Shown: positions 1-12,900 of the stretch, one piece after another | Numbering within the stretch: position 1 is the first letter of the stretch | Layout: each line of letters opens with the position of its first letter | Assembly: GCF_026151205.1 (NCBI RefSeq) | Contig: NC_087083.1 | Location: 4,628,460-4,692,459 of the forward strand | Length of the DNA: 64,000 bases | Direction of reading: 5' to 3' | Source: Bolinopsis microptera | Lineage: Eukaryota; Ctenophora; Tentaculata; Lobata; Bolinopsidae | Translations under genes and position numbers: made by a program | The notes under the pieces: model-generated | The model's database searches: none | Seen by the model: the letters and a program-made list of their open reading frames with translations, nothing else | What the model was told of the DNA's origin: nothing

Positions 1-2085
1 TGAGTAAATTTTTCATATGAAATATGAATACCCCTTTAAACCCAAAAATTTCCTGAACCAGATCTACTCGCTAGTCCCCGTTTAGACATGTTTGTCTGCC
101 AATCGTGGGACCTGAGTCCCTTCATTGCCCCTGCATTGAAATCACACAATAACACACAAACTAGAATCACGGCAAATCGACATTCATCGCTTTTTCCCTC
201 GGGGTACTAAAAGGACCCGGTTTTTTAAATGGGCATGTACATTTCCCCCTGAAAACAGCATCATTTCAATACATGCTCTTTTTTTGTGATTTTTGACTCA
301 TTATGGGACTTTAACCATCTAAATTCCTAAATATTAGTTTTGCTGATATAATTGTATTGATAGAGTTCCCCTTGTTACAAACATTCCGTGATAATTTAAA
401 ATCAAAATTCATCATTTTAAAATACTTAGTCAAATTAACAATTTAAACCCCGTATTGAAATTTCACGTAACTCCACATTTAAACCGGGGATTTCCCTTTG
501 CACTTTTAACACCCCCAAAGGCCCCATCTCAAAAAGGGTTCAATTTAAACACCCTTTAGAAGCGGGCACACTCAAAATGTAAATTCCCCTCATTAGAGGG
601 GGCAAGAAAAAGAATATTTTGTGATTTCTGGGCCTTTTGGGTTTTAATTTTAAAATTTAAAAAATTAACAGATATTTAAAAAGGGAAGGGAAAGACTTAT
701 TATGTGACATTTGAAAACTTTTTGGGCCCCATTAAAAAATTTTTTTAACTTTCCCAACATACATCCTTTAGATACAAGTATTTTAAAAAAGCTTCAAAAC
801 AATTTTGGCAGTGAAAAAAACAATCTCTAAAATGGGCCACCGGTTTTTTTTGAAAAGTGGGGCCAAGTCAGTACAGGGTAAATAAAAGGCTGTAAAAAAC
901 ATGTTTCCCCAAAAATTTTATCAAATTTTTCCCCCCATCCCAACTAAATATTTTCATTTTTGTTTATTTTCCCTAATTAGGGGAAAGGTAATGGGTTTAA
1001 TTTGAGTTTTGGGGGGGTTTTAGGGAAAATTTTTTATAATCCTTTTAGAAAACCGTTTTTAAAGGGGTTTCCCCGAAAAAAAATAAAAAGCCCAAAGCTT
1101 TGGTGCCCATGTTTCCCAAAAAACTGGATTTCCCCAGGAGGATTTAAATTTTGCCAAAAATTTGGGAAAATTTTGGAACAAATTTGGAACACGGGGTTTT
1201 AACAAAACAATATTCTCAAACTTTTGGTTTTAGTGGGCCTAGGACTAATATAAACCCCTTTTTCCCACCCATTTTTAAAACCCTTCTGAGGGGAATTTGA
1301 GAAGAAGTTCTTTTTCGTTCATTTCCCGGGCATTCCAAAAGGGTAGTTTTTAAACGGGCTTTTTATGGTTCCTAGGCCTTTTTGCCTTTCGGCATAACCA
1401 TCTTAGAAATCCAAAATGAGGCCCTTCCCCGCACCAAATACGGCCAATACTGTTTATGTGCCCCTGTTCCAAATTTATGAATTCCCTCACCTTTCCCTCT
1501 TCTGGGTGGCGGGTGGCGGGGAATTCGATTTTCGTTTAAAAAAGAACCACATCAAATTTTCCAAAAATTTTAGATATTTTTTGCGGGGGCGGCGCGGGGC
1601 ACTGCCCTGTTTTTAAATTTTTAAAATTTTCCCCAGGGTAGCAGGTGTCAGAAATTTTCTGGGTTTTAATTGTGGGGGAATTTCCCCCTCATTTTTTATT
1701 ATTAATAATTTTTGGTTGACTTTTTTATTTTCCCCCGGAAAAATTTCTCACGGCGAAAAACGAACTCTAAGAATTTGGGGAATAACGGGAGTAGAAAAGG
1801 GAGCTAACTTTCCCCGTACTCAACGACATGGAAAAAAAATAGACAAAAAATACTCGCTTTACCCCCTAACAAAGTACTTGTGCTCGGGAAGGGAGAATTT
1901 GGCAAACGTTTGGGGCGAGAGATTTTCCCAAAGGGGAAAAGGTACAGTTTAAAAATGTATTAAAAAAACCTCTCAAAAACAACCCTTCCCGCTTTGGGGC
2001 CCGGCCATTTTCCCTTCAAACCTGCAAATTTACCCCCGCAGAGGTCACAAGAAACAAACGGAGGGACCCAAAAGACGAGAAAAAC

Positions 2086-2117
<32 letters not shown>

Positions 2118-4700
2118 GGGTTCCGGGGCAAGGACTTTCATCACTAGCACCCACCTTTTTGAAAAAATTTTTGATAGGGTTTAAAAGTAGGCATCTTCCC
2201 CGCAATCTGCGGGCCCAAACCCCCTTTGCAAACGAAAAACGGATATACCCTCTCTATTTTCAAGCTTTCAACCGGGACCCGAACGGACAACCTGTTTCTT
2301 AGACACAACTTCCCCCCTTAAAAACAGTGTCTTCTTTGGGATAACTGGGGATCGGGGAAGGGGGCGACACTGTGTAGACTTTAACCCTGAGGCCCTTTAT
2401 CAAAACTTCAGTCACAAACCTGACACCTTTCCCGGGGGGTTTCAATACGGGTTTTTTTGTCAGGGGTTCCAAACAGTTTCTTCTGGACCCCCATCTCATT
2501 TTGACAATCACCCGAGGGTAACCCGCCAGAGCCGGCTTTTCAATTTAGACGAGTTAGGGGTTTTTGGCACCTTTTGGGGGTTAAGTGAAATCATTTAAAA
2601 ATCAAACCCGCTTCCTCCAATCTTTCCCCTTCCCTTTTTCCTAGAAAAACAGACCTGGGGAAACCCTTCTAGGGGGCCGGACGTCACGGCGGATGTACGG
2701 AAAATACGGACAAGGGGGTGTACCTATACTTTTTTAAAAAAATTTCACATTTCGTCTGGGTTTTTTTATTTCCCCTTGCAAAACTAGTCGGGAGGTTCCC
2801 CAATTTTAGAACTAAAAAAATTTTAATAATTCAAAAGGTTGAAATTTTAACGGCTAAAACGGTTAATAAAAAATAAAGCGTTATCATTATTATGGGCCCC
2901 TAATCCTCAGGGTAAACCCCACTTGCGGGGCGAAAAAACAAAGCAGCAAGAATCGAAGAACAGAACCCCGACCCACAAATCTTTTTGGGGAAAAAGAGCA
3001 GGGTCTTGGGTCTAGGACAAAAAAACTTTTTTCTTTTTAATTTTCTAAAACTGTTTTCTTTTGATTTTTACAAACCAACCTTTTTATTAATAAACCCAAA
3101 TTTATTTCCTTTATAAAGTTTGATTTTAAAAACAAAAAAATTTAAAATTCTGAAATTTGGGGGGGGTTTTAAAAAGTGTTCCTTTAACTGGGTTTCCCTT
3201 TAACTTTCATCGAAACTTTTTCAAAATATTCTTCAGTGCCATCAACAAAAAAGTTTTTTTATTTTTACTGAACTGTGCCATAAATTTATAAATTTCCCCC
3301 TGTATTTTAAGGGGAAAAATTTTTTTAAAACTTTCCCCAAATTTAATTAATTAAGTTTTAAAATTAACGTATTTTAGAAATTTTTAAAACTAGTTTTTTT
3401 TCAGTATTTTTAAAATTTTTTCCCCTTTTATAGTTTTAACCCCATCCCTGTTTTTAGGGGTTATTTTAGATCCCTTTTCTTAGGGTAAACAAAAATAATA
3501 TATTATATAGGGGTTTAAAAAAAATATGAAGTTTTGATAATTAAAATTTAAATTAAAAAAAATTAATTGGGGTTTTACTGTTTTCCCCGTCCCTCCCAAA
3601 ATTCAGATCAAAGGGGGTGACCGGGACATGAAATTTTGGCCTGACCGGGACCGGGGGGCCGGGATACAAAATGGGGCTTGAAACCGGGGCCGGGGCCGGG
3701 TGAGTTAAAACAAATTTTCCGTGACCGGGAAAGGGAAACCCAAAAAATTTCTGGGGGTTTCTATCCTTTTACCGGGGGGGCCGGGACCCGGGACCGGGAC
3801 CAACAAAAACAAAAATTTTTTGGGGTGACCGGGGGTTTTTTACCGGATAGAAAACCGGGGGCCAAAAACTGGTATTCCAATTGAACAGCGAACTTTCATT
3901 ACATTATAAATTTAACAAAATTTTTAAATAAATAATAAAATAGGGAAAATTAAATTTTGAAAAAACTAAAAAAACCCCCTCAAAATGGGGGGATTGGGGG
4001 GCCCAATTACTACACCCAAAAATGTTTTAAATTTCTGATTTTCTCCCAAATTCACCCTCATTCCTCAAATAACCCCCTGTTTTTCCCCCCTTAAGGGCCA
4101 AATTAAATACAAAATGAAGGTACTAAATAATTTAAAAAGGATAGGTTTTTTAAAAATTTTTGCTGTTAACCGGGGTAACAATGAGTGTACGGCTAAAAAG
4201 AGCGTTCTTTCCCCGGGGTGTTGCCCCAATATCCCAATTTGTGGGGTGTCCGACACTTTAAAAATTTATAAGGAGCGCTTTGGGGTGAATTCCAACGTAA
4301 AATTTCTCACAAACCCCAAGGGAAAGGGAGGTTTAAAATGCAATTTTTGGGCCAAAGGGTTTTGGGGGCCTTTACTGTCACCAAAATGTAAATAGATCGA
4401 AACCCAGAAATTAGATTTTTACTGTCAGTTTGTGATACTGTACATATATTATTGAAGTAAAACTAAAAAATTTTTTTTTTAATTGAATTTCCCATTGGAA
4501 TTTTTTTTTGTATCAAAAAAGAAAATTTTTTTCCCAATTTTTTTTTTTTTTTTTTTAAAGGGGTTTTTTTTTCTTTTTTTTTTGGGCTTAAAACCCCAAT
4601 GAATGGAATTTTCGCCCGAGCCCCAAAAGCAGATAATTTTGGCCACTGTTCATAAACATATTCATAAGAATAACTGCGGTTTAACTGTACACTGTAGAAC
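1..4700. other. Low-quality-like sequence, no supported gene
   Basis: The stretch is made largely of short homopolymer blocks (AAAA, TTTT, GGGG, CCCC) joined end to end, a texture that stops near 4.7 kb. It resembles base calls from decayed trace ends. No open frame shows a recognisable domain, and short frames here are probably artefacts. A natural low-complexity origin is possible but less likely. Confidence 0.6.
2086..2114. repeat. Poly-G tract
   Basis: There are 29 consecutive G residues inside the low-quality-like block. The length is probably unreliable. Confidence 0.7.
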
Positions 4701-7076
4701 AAGCTGTAGCTAGACTGGTTTTCTTTTCTCAGGCAAGCATTTTAACCCTGTGTCTTAAAAGGTGACTCTGAATCAGTGTCCGAAAATGCATCGATTCAAG
4801 TTGGTTTCAACTGCCGGGGGCTTTATATTACATTTACTGAGCGGCAATCAGCCTGTAATTCTGACAAATCTCTATTCGGTTTATGAAAATTACAGTCCTG
4901 TTTATGAACATTATAGCCTTGACATACGTTGCATTTACTATACTGTGAATACAATCAATAATACTGATAGTTTGTCTATGTGACAATTGTGTAGATAAAT
5001 TTACAACACGCCGAGTTCACATAACAAATAAGCAAGCATTTTCGATCATCAACGCTATGCGCGCTCAATTCACAATGACCACACGCTTAGTAACCATAAC
5101 AACGCGCAGTAAGCGCTCGATTCAATTCCAGTATATTGCGACGAGTGTTTACATCACTAAATTAGCTGTAACTTTGTGTGATTAGCTGCGATCTTGCTAA
5201 TTTTAAGGCGCTGTGGCTAAAATCATCCACCGAACCAACAGGCAAAATTTCAGAAATATCGCACCCAGCGCCCATTTCGACCTCACGAGTAATCAGCTCA
5301 CGAGTAATCAGCTCCCGGCGCGAAAACAAAGCGCGAGCGCCAGAAAAATAAGACATTTTTCGCGCGAACTTGTAAATTTACTTACGCCGCGCAGAGATGT
5401 GCCTTCATGGTGTATCCATATATATATCTCTGATATTTGGGATACGTAACATGTATCAAGTAATAGTATAAGTAAGCTAGAGCTTTAACTTGACGGATAT
5501 CAAATTTCTTCGAAGTACTAATAGTAGCGCGCGCCGCTTTCTTCTCGTAATGCTATGGCCCGAGGCAATTGTGATTTGTGCTACGAGTACGAAGTAGCAC
5601 ATTTATTTTACTTCATTTCTCTCCCGGATTTGTGAGGCTGATAAGAGAGGCACCATTAATTCATGATTCCGATCTATCTGTGATATTTTCAGCGGACAAT
5701 CAATTTTGTAAATCGAAGTAATAAAAAACTTGCATTCGCGGTTCATTTCAAGATCTCAAAGTATTATAAAATAAATCCATCACATAATAACGTTTTCAAA
5801 CCTCACCTTTTTTTGATCTAGAAGTACATCCGAACGCGAAGAACGAATTCGTGAAACTAAAACGATAGGACTCGGCTCTAACACACATTGCATTTTGAAA
5901 TTACCGATAAAATATGACATTATCGCTTAACTATCTCGGTAAAGGAATTACCAAGTTTCAAAATATGCCACAGCTACAGGGAGACTAATGACTAAATGAG
6001 TAAAGTGCAAAGCAGCAGTTTCTTTGCACTTTAGTCTCCCTGTGATGCGTTAAACTTAAAGCCCTTTCAAATTTATTCCAACGTTAACAATTATACCATC
6101 TTAAACCAGCTCTAGCGCACATTTCATTTTGAAATTACCGATCAAATATGACATAGCCTAACTTAAATTGCGTTAAATACCCTTTAAAATCTAATCAATC
6201 GTTTAGTTTTACAATTAAACCATCTTTAGTTTTACCACGCTGCACGCAAGACTAAAGATTCCTCTGAACTCTCCTCGCACTTCTGACACAAAAAACTGAT
6301 CAATTTATGATGACGAATAATTATTGATAACTAATCAATCATTTTAACTAATCAATCATTTTCGTCAATTTAAAACATATAGAAACAAAAGAAAAATAAT
6401 GAAATAAAAGATTAAAGATGTGACATATATTCTGATGAGCTCTCTTCATCACCTTTTTAATTTTAATGGAAATGTACATGACTTACACCATCGGTAACAA
6501 TAGAAAATGATTAGCATTAATTAATTACTATTGTTACTATTTTTAATCAATTTTCAAATTAGAATCATTTATTAAGCATTGAAAATTAATTATTGTGAAA
6601 TTAAGCATTCGGTTACCAATAGTGTTTACGAACTTGAATTAATTCACAATTCAAAAAAGAAGTTGCCACAAATTGCAAAATAGTGTTACAGTAAACAAAC
6701 CTGTAATTGGGTTACATTAATCTAACCATGAAAATAAATCAGCAAAAACATGAGGAAAATTAATCAATTACCTATAGAACTAATTGATCAGTTAATCAAC
6801 TAATTAATTAATTAAATTAAGGGGAGGGGCGATTTAAATATGTACATATTTTTAGGAAAAAAGGTTGCGTATCAAATATTTCGAACAGCTTTTCATTCTT
6901 TCAATTACCAAAATAACGAAGAGTTCGCACAGTAAAAGGGTAGAAACAGCTCACTAAGGCTCAGTTCCTTATTTTATGGTATCAAATTTTATCGCCACGC
7001 CACGTTCTGAGGTATCATCTGTAAACGAATAATCCCTTAGATCTTTATAAATTGTGACGCAGTGCCTGGTTATAGT
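4701..7076. other. No gene seen; short repeats
   Basis: AT-rich sequence without a recognisable coding region. It contains an imperfect direct repeat of about 50 bp (near 5873-5925 and 6106-6158) sharing a GAAATTACCGAT core. Confidence 0.4.
5976..6043. repeat. Small inverted repeat (hairpin)
   Basis: ACAGGGAGACTAA is matched by its reverse complement at the other end, with an inner AAAGTGCAAAG / CTTTGCACTTT pair. It could be a remnant of a tiny foldback element; no target-site duplication was established. Confidence 0.5.
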
Positions 7077-7077
7077 T

Positions 7078-7398
7078 ACTAGCAGGAACCCGTCTAACCC
7101 TAAAATGGTGTCAAGACTCAAGAGACTAAAACAATTATTACCTATTTAATTCGCGTTTTTGACACCACTTGGGGTACCAAATTTTGGGCTCTAAAACTCC
7201 TATTTCTTGGCCAATTTTTTATTTTTTCATGCTGATTTGAAGGCCATTAAAGCATTTGACCCAGTCAAAAAAGTTTCAGTTGTATATCTTTGACGGTTTT
7301 TGCAGAAATTCGCGTTAAAGTTGATGCCGTGGTGTCAGTAAAATGGCACGGATAAATAAATATATATATATCGTCTCGCTTTATATATAGTAAGATAC
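7078..7398 (+). repeat. Dispersed repeat, copy 1
   Basis: It starts at ACTAGCAGGAACCCGTC and runs to CGTCTCGCTTTATATATAG. Related copies lie near 8419-8646 and 28203-28453, and a short inverted piece lies near 8102-8155. The family is unidentified, and no terminal repeats or coding capacity were seen. Confidence 0.6.
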
Positions 7399-8418
7399 TG
7401 TTATAGCTAGCTGTGAATGAAAAATATTCGAGTTCATTTTTTTCGAATGAAGGTTCATTTTTGAATTTATTTGATAGTTTGGATAGTCGGATCGAGCTAA
7501 ATTTTATTGAATTGTGTTTGGCCATTCGAATTACGTTTGTCCTGAAAAAATTAGAACTGTACCTTCTCAGATGACCGAGATATGAAGCATAACGAGTTTA
7601 TTCATTACGTGTGATCAGGTGATTGGTTAACCTAATCACGTGATTAGGTGACCCAGTTAACCACCCCGTTAAACGTTATGGGAATTATGAGAATTGTTAA
7701 GAGTGCCCAATTAAGGTGTCGTGTCACGGTGTCACATGATCACCCAGTCAATTTTGTTAACGAGATACAGAAAATGCTTGATAACTTCGTTATTTCTAAT
7801 CCGTTTTGCCTCATGTTTCAGATCATAATATGCAACATTTAATAATCTACCGTCTCTGAAAAAAAATTAGGCGTTCAGCATGTTCAGAGAAAACAATATT
7901 TAATTATAGGTGTTTTAATATTGAATGAGCGTGGTCTAAAATATTCGAATTTTCAAATTTTGACGACGGAATCCTCGAACCAGTAAAGCAGTAAGTACAG
8001 TATACCATCTGCAAAGGAACAGCTCTCAAATATAAAACACGGCGGAGCTATTAAGGCCAACGTATGTCCACTGACTTTTGGCCCAACCTGTATAATTAAT
8101 GAAGAATAAAGCGAGACGATGTAATATATCTGTTGCCATTTTATTGACACCACGAGATCAAATTTAATAAGACTTTCTGCGGAATAAATAAGATCACAGA
8201 TAGTATAATATTATTTCACAACTTAACCACTTATGGTTAAATCTGTAAAGATTGCACAATTTGTCGAGACACGTTGTTATGGTACTACTCAACTCGTGCT
8301 GACTTATGTAAGTGGTATTATATTTCGTAGGTTAATGACAGACTCCTACGAAGTATATCAGTAAACGAATATTCCCTAGGCCTAAGTTGATGTTACTAGT
8401 ATAGTAATAAATAAAATT

Positions 8419-8646
8419 AACTAGTAGGAACCCGTCAATACTCAAGAGACTAAATAAATTATTACCTATTTAATTCGCGTTTTTGACACCTCTTGGGGGT
8501 CCAAATTTTGGGCACTAAAATTTTTATTTCTTGGCCAATTTTTTAGTTTTTCATGCTGATTTTTGCGGAAAATCGTGTTAAAGTTGATGCCGTGGTATCA
8601 GTAAAATGTTACGGATATATATCGTCTCGCTTTATATATAGTAGGA
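8419..8646 (+). repeat. Dispersed repeat, copy 2
   Basis: This is a shorter, diverged copy of the 7078-7398 repeat that shares both its start motif and its CGTCTCGCTTTATATA end. An internal section present in copies 1 and 3 is missing. Confidence 0.6.
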
Positions 8647-9023
8647 TGACCATTAATGACAATGTCAGTATTGGCAAAATAAAAAATACTGAAACTAATT
8701 ATAATGGTCGTTGCATCCCCCCTCCCCCGACGAAGCTGAATGCGTTATATAACTAATATTCAGCCTTTGATGCTTGCCTATTGTGACGCAGTGCAATGTC
8801 CATGGCTAGATATGATTGAATTTTGCACCCACTTTAAAATAGTTGTAGCACAATGCGATATATTATCATTTCACTTAATGGGACTTTTATTAGACTGTGG
8901 GTAACATTTAAATTTAGTGCTTATCACACCGTACCATTCTCTCCATAAGGAACATCGAAAACTCAGCAAAAAAGGGTATTAATTGCTAATTGACAATCGC
9001 CCCCTCCCCCCTCAATGAGCAGG

Positions 9024-9998
9024 TCACACAACCTCCCAGCCCTCTTCAGCAGGACTAGACCCCACCTGATTAACATGCCCTTTATCTGGAACAGTCCTGA
9101 CTCTCCTCCTATACAGGAGATTAGACCTTCCGCTTTGACACCAGACTCCCCCACCCTTCAAGGTAGTGATAAGAGACACAGAGCCGTCTGGTGGTGGACC
9201 TGGTACCTTTCTCCAGTAGTTACCCGCGGGGAGGGTGGGGCAAGCCCCGTAACGGTATACAAGGTGCTGGGAAGTGGATAAAGCCACCACGCCCTCGTGA
9301 GCCGCGCGCACGTGCAAACACTGCAGTCCAGGCACTTGTTCCCAGTCTGATCCTACTGGTAGTGAATATGAAACACCAGTTCTGACATACACACTGTTCC
9401 TCCCATCCACACCCCAGACTAGGGAACCTGCTGAGGAGACTTCTCGAAACTTTAAAGAGTTTGATTCTACTCTCACCCAAGCTTGTACGATGTCTTTTCC
9501 GGCGTAACAACCAGTTCTAAACCAGGGCGTGCCGGTTGTGTCAACCGCCCAAACCCCTCTATCTGAACAACTGAGTTTATGAAGGAGCACCCCCATTAGT
9601 TGGGTCATGTTTAGAGTTTGCCAGTGTGTTCCAAGCACGTCATCTCGAGCTAGTCCCTCTCTAACGTGGATCTGACCGCTCTGATCTACAGCCCATAACA
9701 CGTTAGTGGTAGCGGCTATATGTACTACCCTACCCTGGGAACAGGGTGGTTCCAGTGGACGAGGTGGTGAAGACCTAGTGAAACACACTATATCCCCCGC
9801 CATAGTCAGCCCCCAAACAGGACCGGAAATGTCCGGATACGCTCCTTCCCCCGCTAGTGTTTGCCACTGTTCCCGTCTCCCGCTGATCAATGTCCGGGAT
9901 ATGTTGGCCCAGTTGTGGCCGGTTATGATGCCGTAGCGTCGGTGTAGTGTGTTGTAGTTGCTGAGGAGCCAGACACCACCTTCTGCTGAGGTGCACAC
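9024..9998 (-). CDS. TECPR2: TECPR2 last exon: tectonin repeats and terminal LIR-type motif
   Basis: About 324 codons contain at least five tectonin-type repeats (pattern VWAVD..G.I..R.G, then P.G..W..V). It ends EEGWEVV followed by TGA, matching the W-x-x-hydrophobic LC3-interacting motif with acidic residues before it that closes vertebrate TECPR2. The acceptor drawn here is CTTCTCCCAG. An alternative about 20 bases upstream would add a few residues that also suit a tectonin repeat, and neither joins the previous exon cleanly in phase. Confidence 0.88.
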   Translation of the reverse strand: MCTSAEGGVWLLSNYNTLHRRYGIITGHNWANISRTLISGRREQWQTLAGEGAYPDISGPVWGLTMAGDIVCFTRSSPPRPLEPPCSQGRVVHIAATTNVLWAVDQSGQIHVREGLARDDVLGTHWQTLNMTQLMGVLLHKLSCSDRGVWAVDTTGTPWFRTGCYAGKDIVQAWVRVESNSLKFREVSSAGSLVWGVDGRNSVYVRTGVSYSLPVGSDWEQVPGLQCLHVRAAHEGVVALSTSQHLVYRYGACPTLPAGNYWRKVPGPPPDGSVSLITTLKGGGVWCQSGRSNLLYRRRVRTVPDKGHVNQVGSSPAEEGWEVV

Positions 9999-12900
9999 CT
10001 GGGAGAAGTGGGTTAGGTCTGGTGTTTACTGGAGCCTATAGCTGAGGAGTACTGATAATTAGTTTAATTATTATCAATTAGATAATTAGTTTGGTGGCGA
10101 GGGGCCGTGGTATTTTCAAAATCTCTCTCTCTGGGGTTTCTTGGATGAAATTTTAATATGGAGTCAAAGTTTAAGGGTCCTTAGGCGCCTGGAAAAAATA
10201 TGCTCTAATTTTTCCATCATGGATCCAGATTTAATAGTCTTTGTATGGTTGCTGGGACTATGGACAACACATTTCTGCTGAGAACAGCTTTAGCTTGCCG
10301 CAAATTTTTCCCAGACATTATTCATATAATAACCTAACTCCTTAACTACAACTACCAGCTATCCCATTTATACGATATCCTTCTAACGGTTCATTTGATG
10401 ACCACTTAGTGATTAAATCTTAAAGCCGTTGAATTGATGATCAAACGGTTTGGAGCACCACTCAATTTTATTTGACGATCTAGTTTTGGCAAGCTGGATG
10501 GCTGGGTCATTGAACGAACCCTCCATATTCGGGAATATTTTTTATCTAACCAGCAAATGCTCATTATAAGTGCTGATATCTCATAATATGAAGAGTTGGG
10601 AAACCTGTTTGACATCAAGAGTTCGTCTCCTCATTGAAAAGAGTCCGACTGTATGTGTGACAAAGTTACTTCCCAGCTGTTCGCTTACACTGAAATTATT
10701 ATTATTATTGACAGGATCATACAGTACAAATAGAATCCGTGGTAAAAACATCTTAACAAGTTTACACCGTAATCTGTACAAAAACTACAAAATATTTATC
10801 CAACTGCAACATTGTCTACAGTGAGCTATATCCTTTATTTCATTTGAAATGGTTAACATACTGTCAGAGTACTGTTACTCTTTTTTATCATTTTGGAAGA
10901 TTGGAAGATTGAACAATTCTATGTGTAAAACTCCGATTTACCGCGCCCCGATTTACCGCAAACCCCGATTTACCGCAAACCCAGATTTACCGCGGCTATT
11001 TCCTCCCCACAAATACTATTAGAGTTTAACATGCATAATGTAAACAAACAAAACCCCGATTTACCGCGGTTGTTTCCTTTCCCCTAAACTCTGCGGTTAG
11101 TCTGGGTTTTACTGTAATAGAATTCGAGTATTACGGTGGCCGCCGTGGCCGGTGGGGTCATTTAACATTTTGAATAATTGGATTTTTTCCCCAGATAATT
11201 TTTTCTTGGGGTAATTTTGGACGATGGTTTGGAAAAAAAGTGGGGTCATTTTGGACACGACTTAAAGCTGTTTGCCAAGTTTCATAGTACGTAGGTATTG
11301 TTATAATGTGTTTTCCAGAGATCTTAGTCGGGAAGAAAATACTGAAGTCGGGAAGAAAACGAGATTTGTGACCTTTGAATAAACGAGATTTTGATGGGGT
11401 AATTTGAACATATAAATACCAATTTAAATAAAGCGGTCGAAGAACAGTTCAAAACGATTTTTAAATGGGATAAAGCGTTGCTGGTAAACATCTCCTTAAA
11501 TATGACGGTGGCCAGCAGTCCTTTTTTCATATAATCATAATCTAAATACTATAATATTCGGAATTGTCGGACCACTTTAATTGGGAAAGTCGGAGAGTTC
11601 AGAGTAGAGTTTAAGGAGAGTAGAGGATTATGTCATACAATATACTAATGCTTAAAAATACAAAGTTACAACGAATTCTTCATGTTATAAATCCTGGGTT
11701 TGGACAGGATATGACCTGTTTAAAATATTTCCATCACGTTACATTACATAATTCTCAATAAATGTAATAGATTTGTTATAGTGTTGTAATTAGTTTTTAT
11801 GACATCATGTTTTTGTTTCATGGAGCAGTTACAGCTTCCGAAAATATTCTCATCATCCTACCATATGAAGACGTGAATATTTTCGGAAGCCGTATTTAAA
11901 TTGCTCCACGAAAGAAAAACCCCCTCATTTCACATCAGAATTAATTTGAAATGAAACATAGTTGTGGTTGTCAATTAAACTTTATCTACGTAATTTAAAA
12001 TTATGATTATCTACGTAATTTAAAATTATGATTACCGGGCCATTTAAAGCCAGATCAGACTATTTCAAATTATAACATACCATTCAGTATAGTCTGAGAC
12101 GAAACGGAATCTCGTTAGCTTTTCGTGTTAAAAGCGATTTCTCAACGGTTATCACCTCTCTAGATGATTCTCAAAACATTTGGACTTTATTGCATTTTTG
12201 CAATAAAGGCCACACCCTTTTTCAGGGTTTTGCGGTCACTCGAATTTTTGTATTTCAGTCCAGGAAGGTCTTAAAGACTATTCCGATACACCAAAATGTG
12301 TCTAATAGCCACATTTATATAGGGGGGGGGGGGGTGTCACGTCCGTCTATGTCCGTCTATGTCCTGTCCTTTTTGGATTCTATGAGACAACGGACGTGTT
12401 TTTTGGGACATAGGCGGACACGGACGGACATTGGCGGACTCGGACGGACATTGGCGGACTTGGACGGACATTTGCGGACCCGGACGGACATTGGCGGACT
12501 CGGACGGACATTGGTGGACATAAGCAGACATTGGTGGACAAACATTTTGAGAATTTTTCGCAACTTCTATGTATTATAATTTTGAGGAGGAGGAGAACTG
12601 AAGAGTACTGACTACTGAAGAGTACTGAGGAGGATGGCTGAGGAGGATGGCTGAGGAGGATGGCTGTGGGATGACTGAGGAGGATGACTGAGGAGGATGA
12701 CTGAGGAGGATGACTGAGAGGGAGGAGGATCAGGAAGACCCAGGAGGAGGAGGAGGGGGACCCAGGAAGAGGAGCTAGGAGGAGGAGGAGGAGAACTGAG
12801 GAGGAGGACTGGGGAGGAGGAGGACTGTTGAAAACTGATGAGGAGGACTGAGGACGAGGAGGAGGAGTAGGAGGAGGACTGAGGAGGGGAGGAGGAAGAG

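Noticed and set aside
1002-4395. Several 60-100-residue frames
   Set aside because: They lie in the low-quality-like block and show no domain.
12190-12579. 129-residue frame with GGLGRTLADLDG-type repeats
   Set aside because: It spans a transposon boundary and tandem repeats, with no domain or conserved start.
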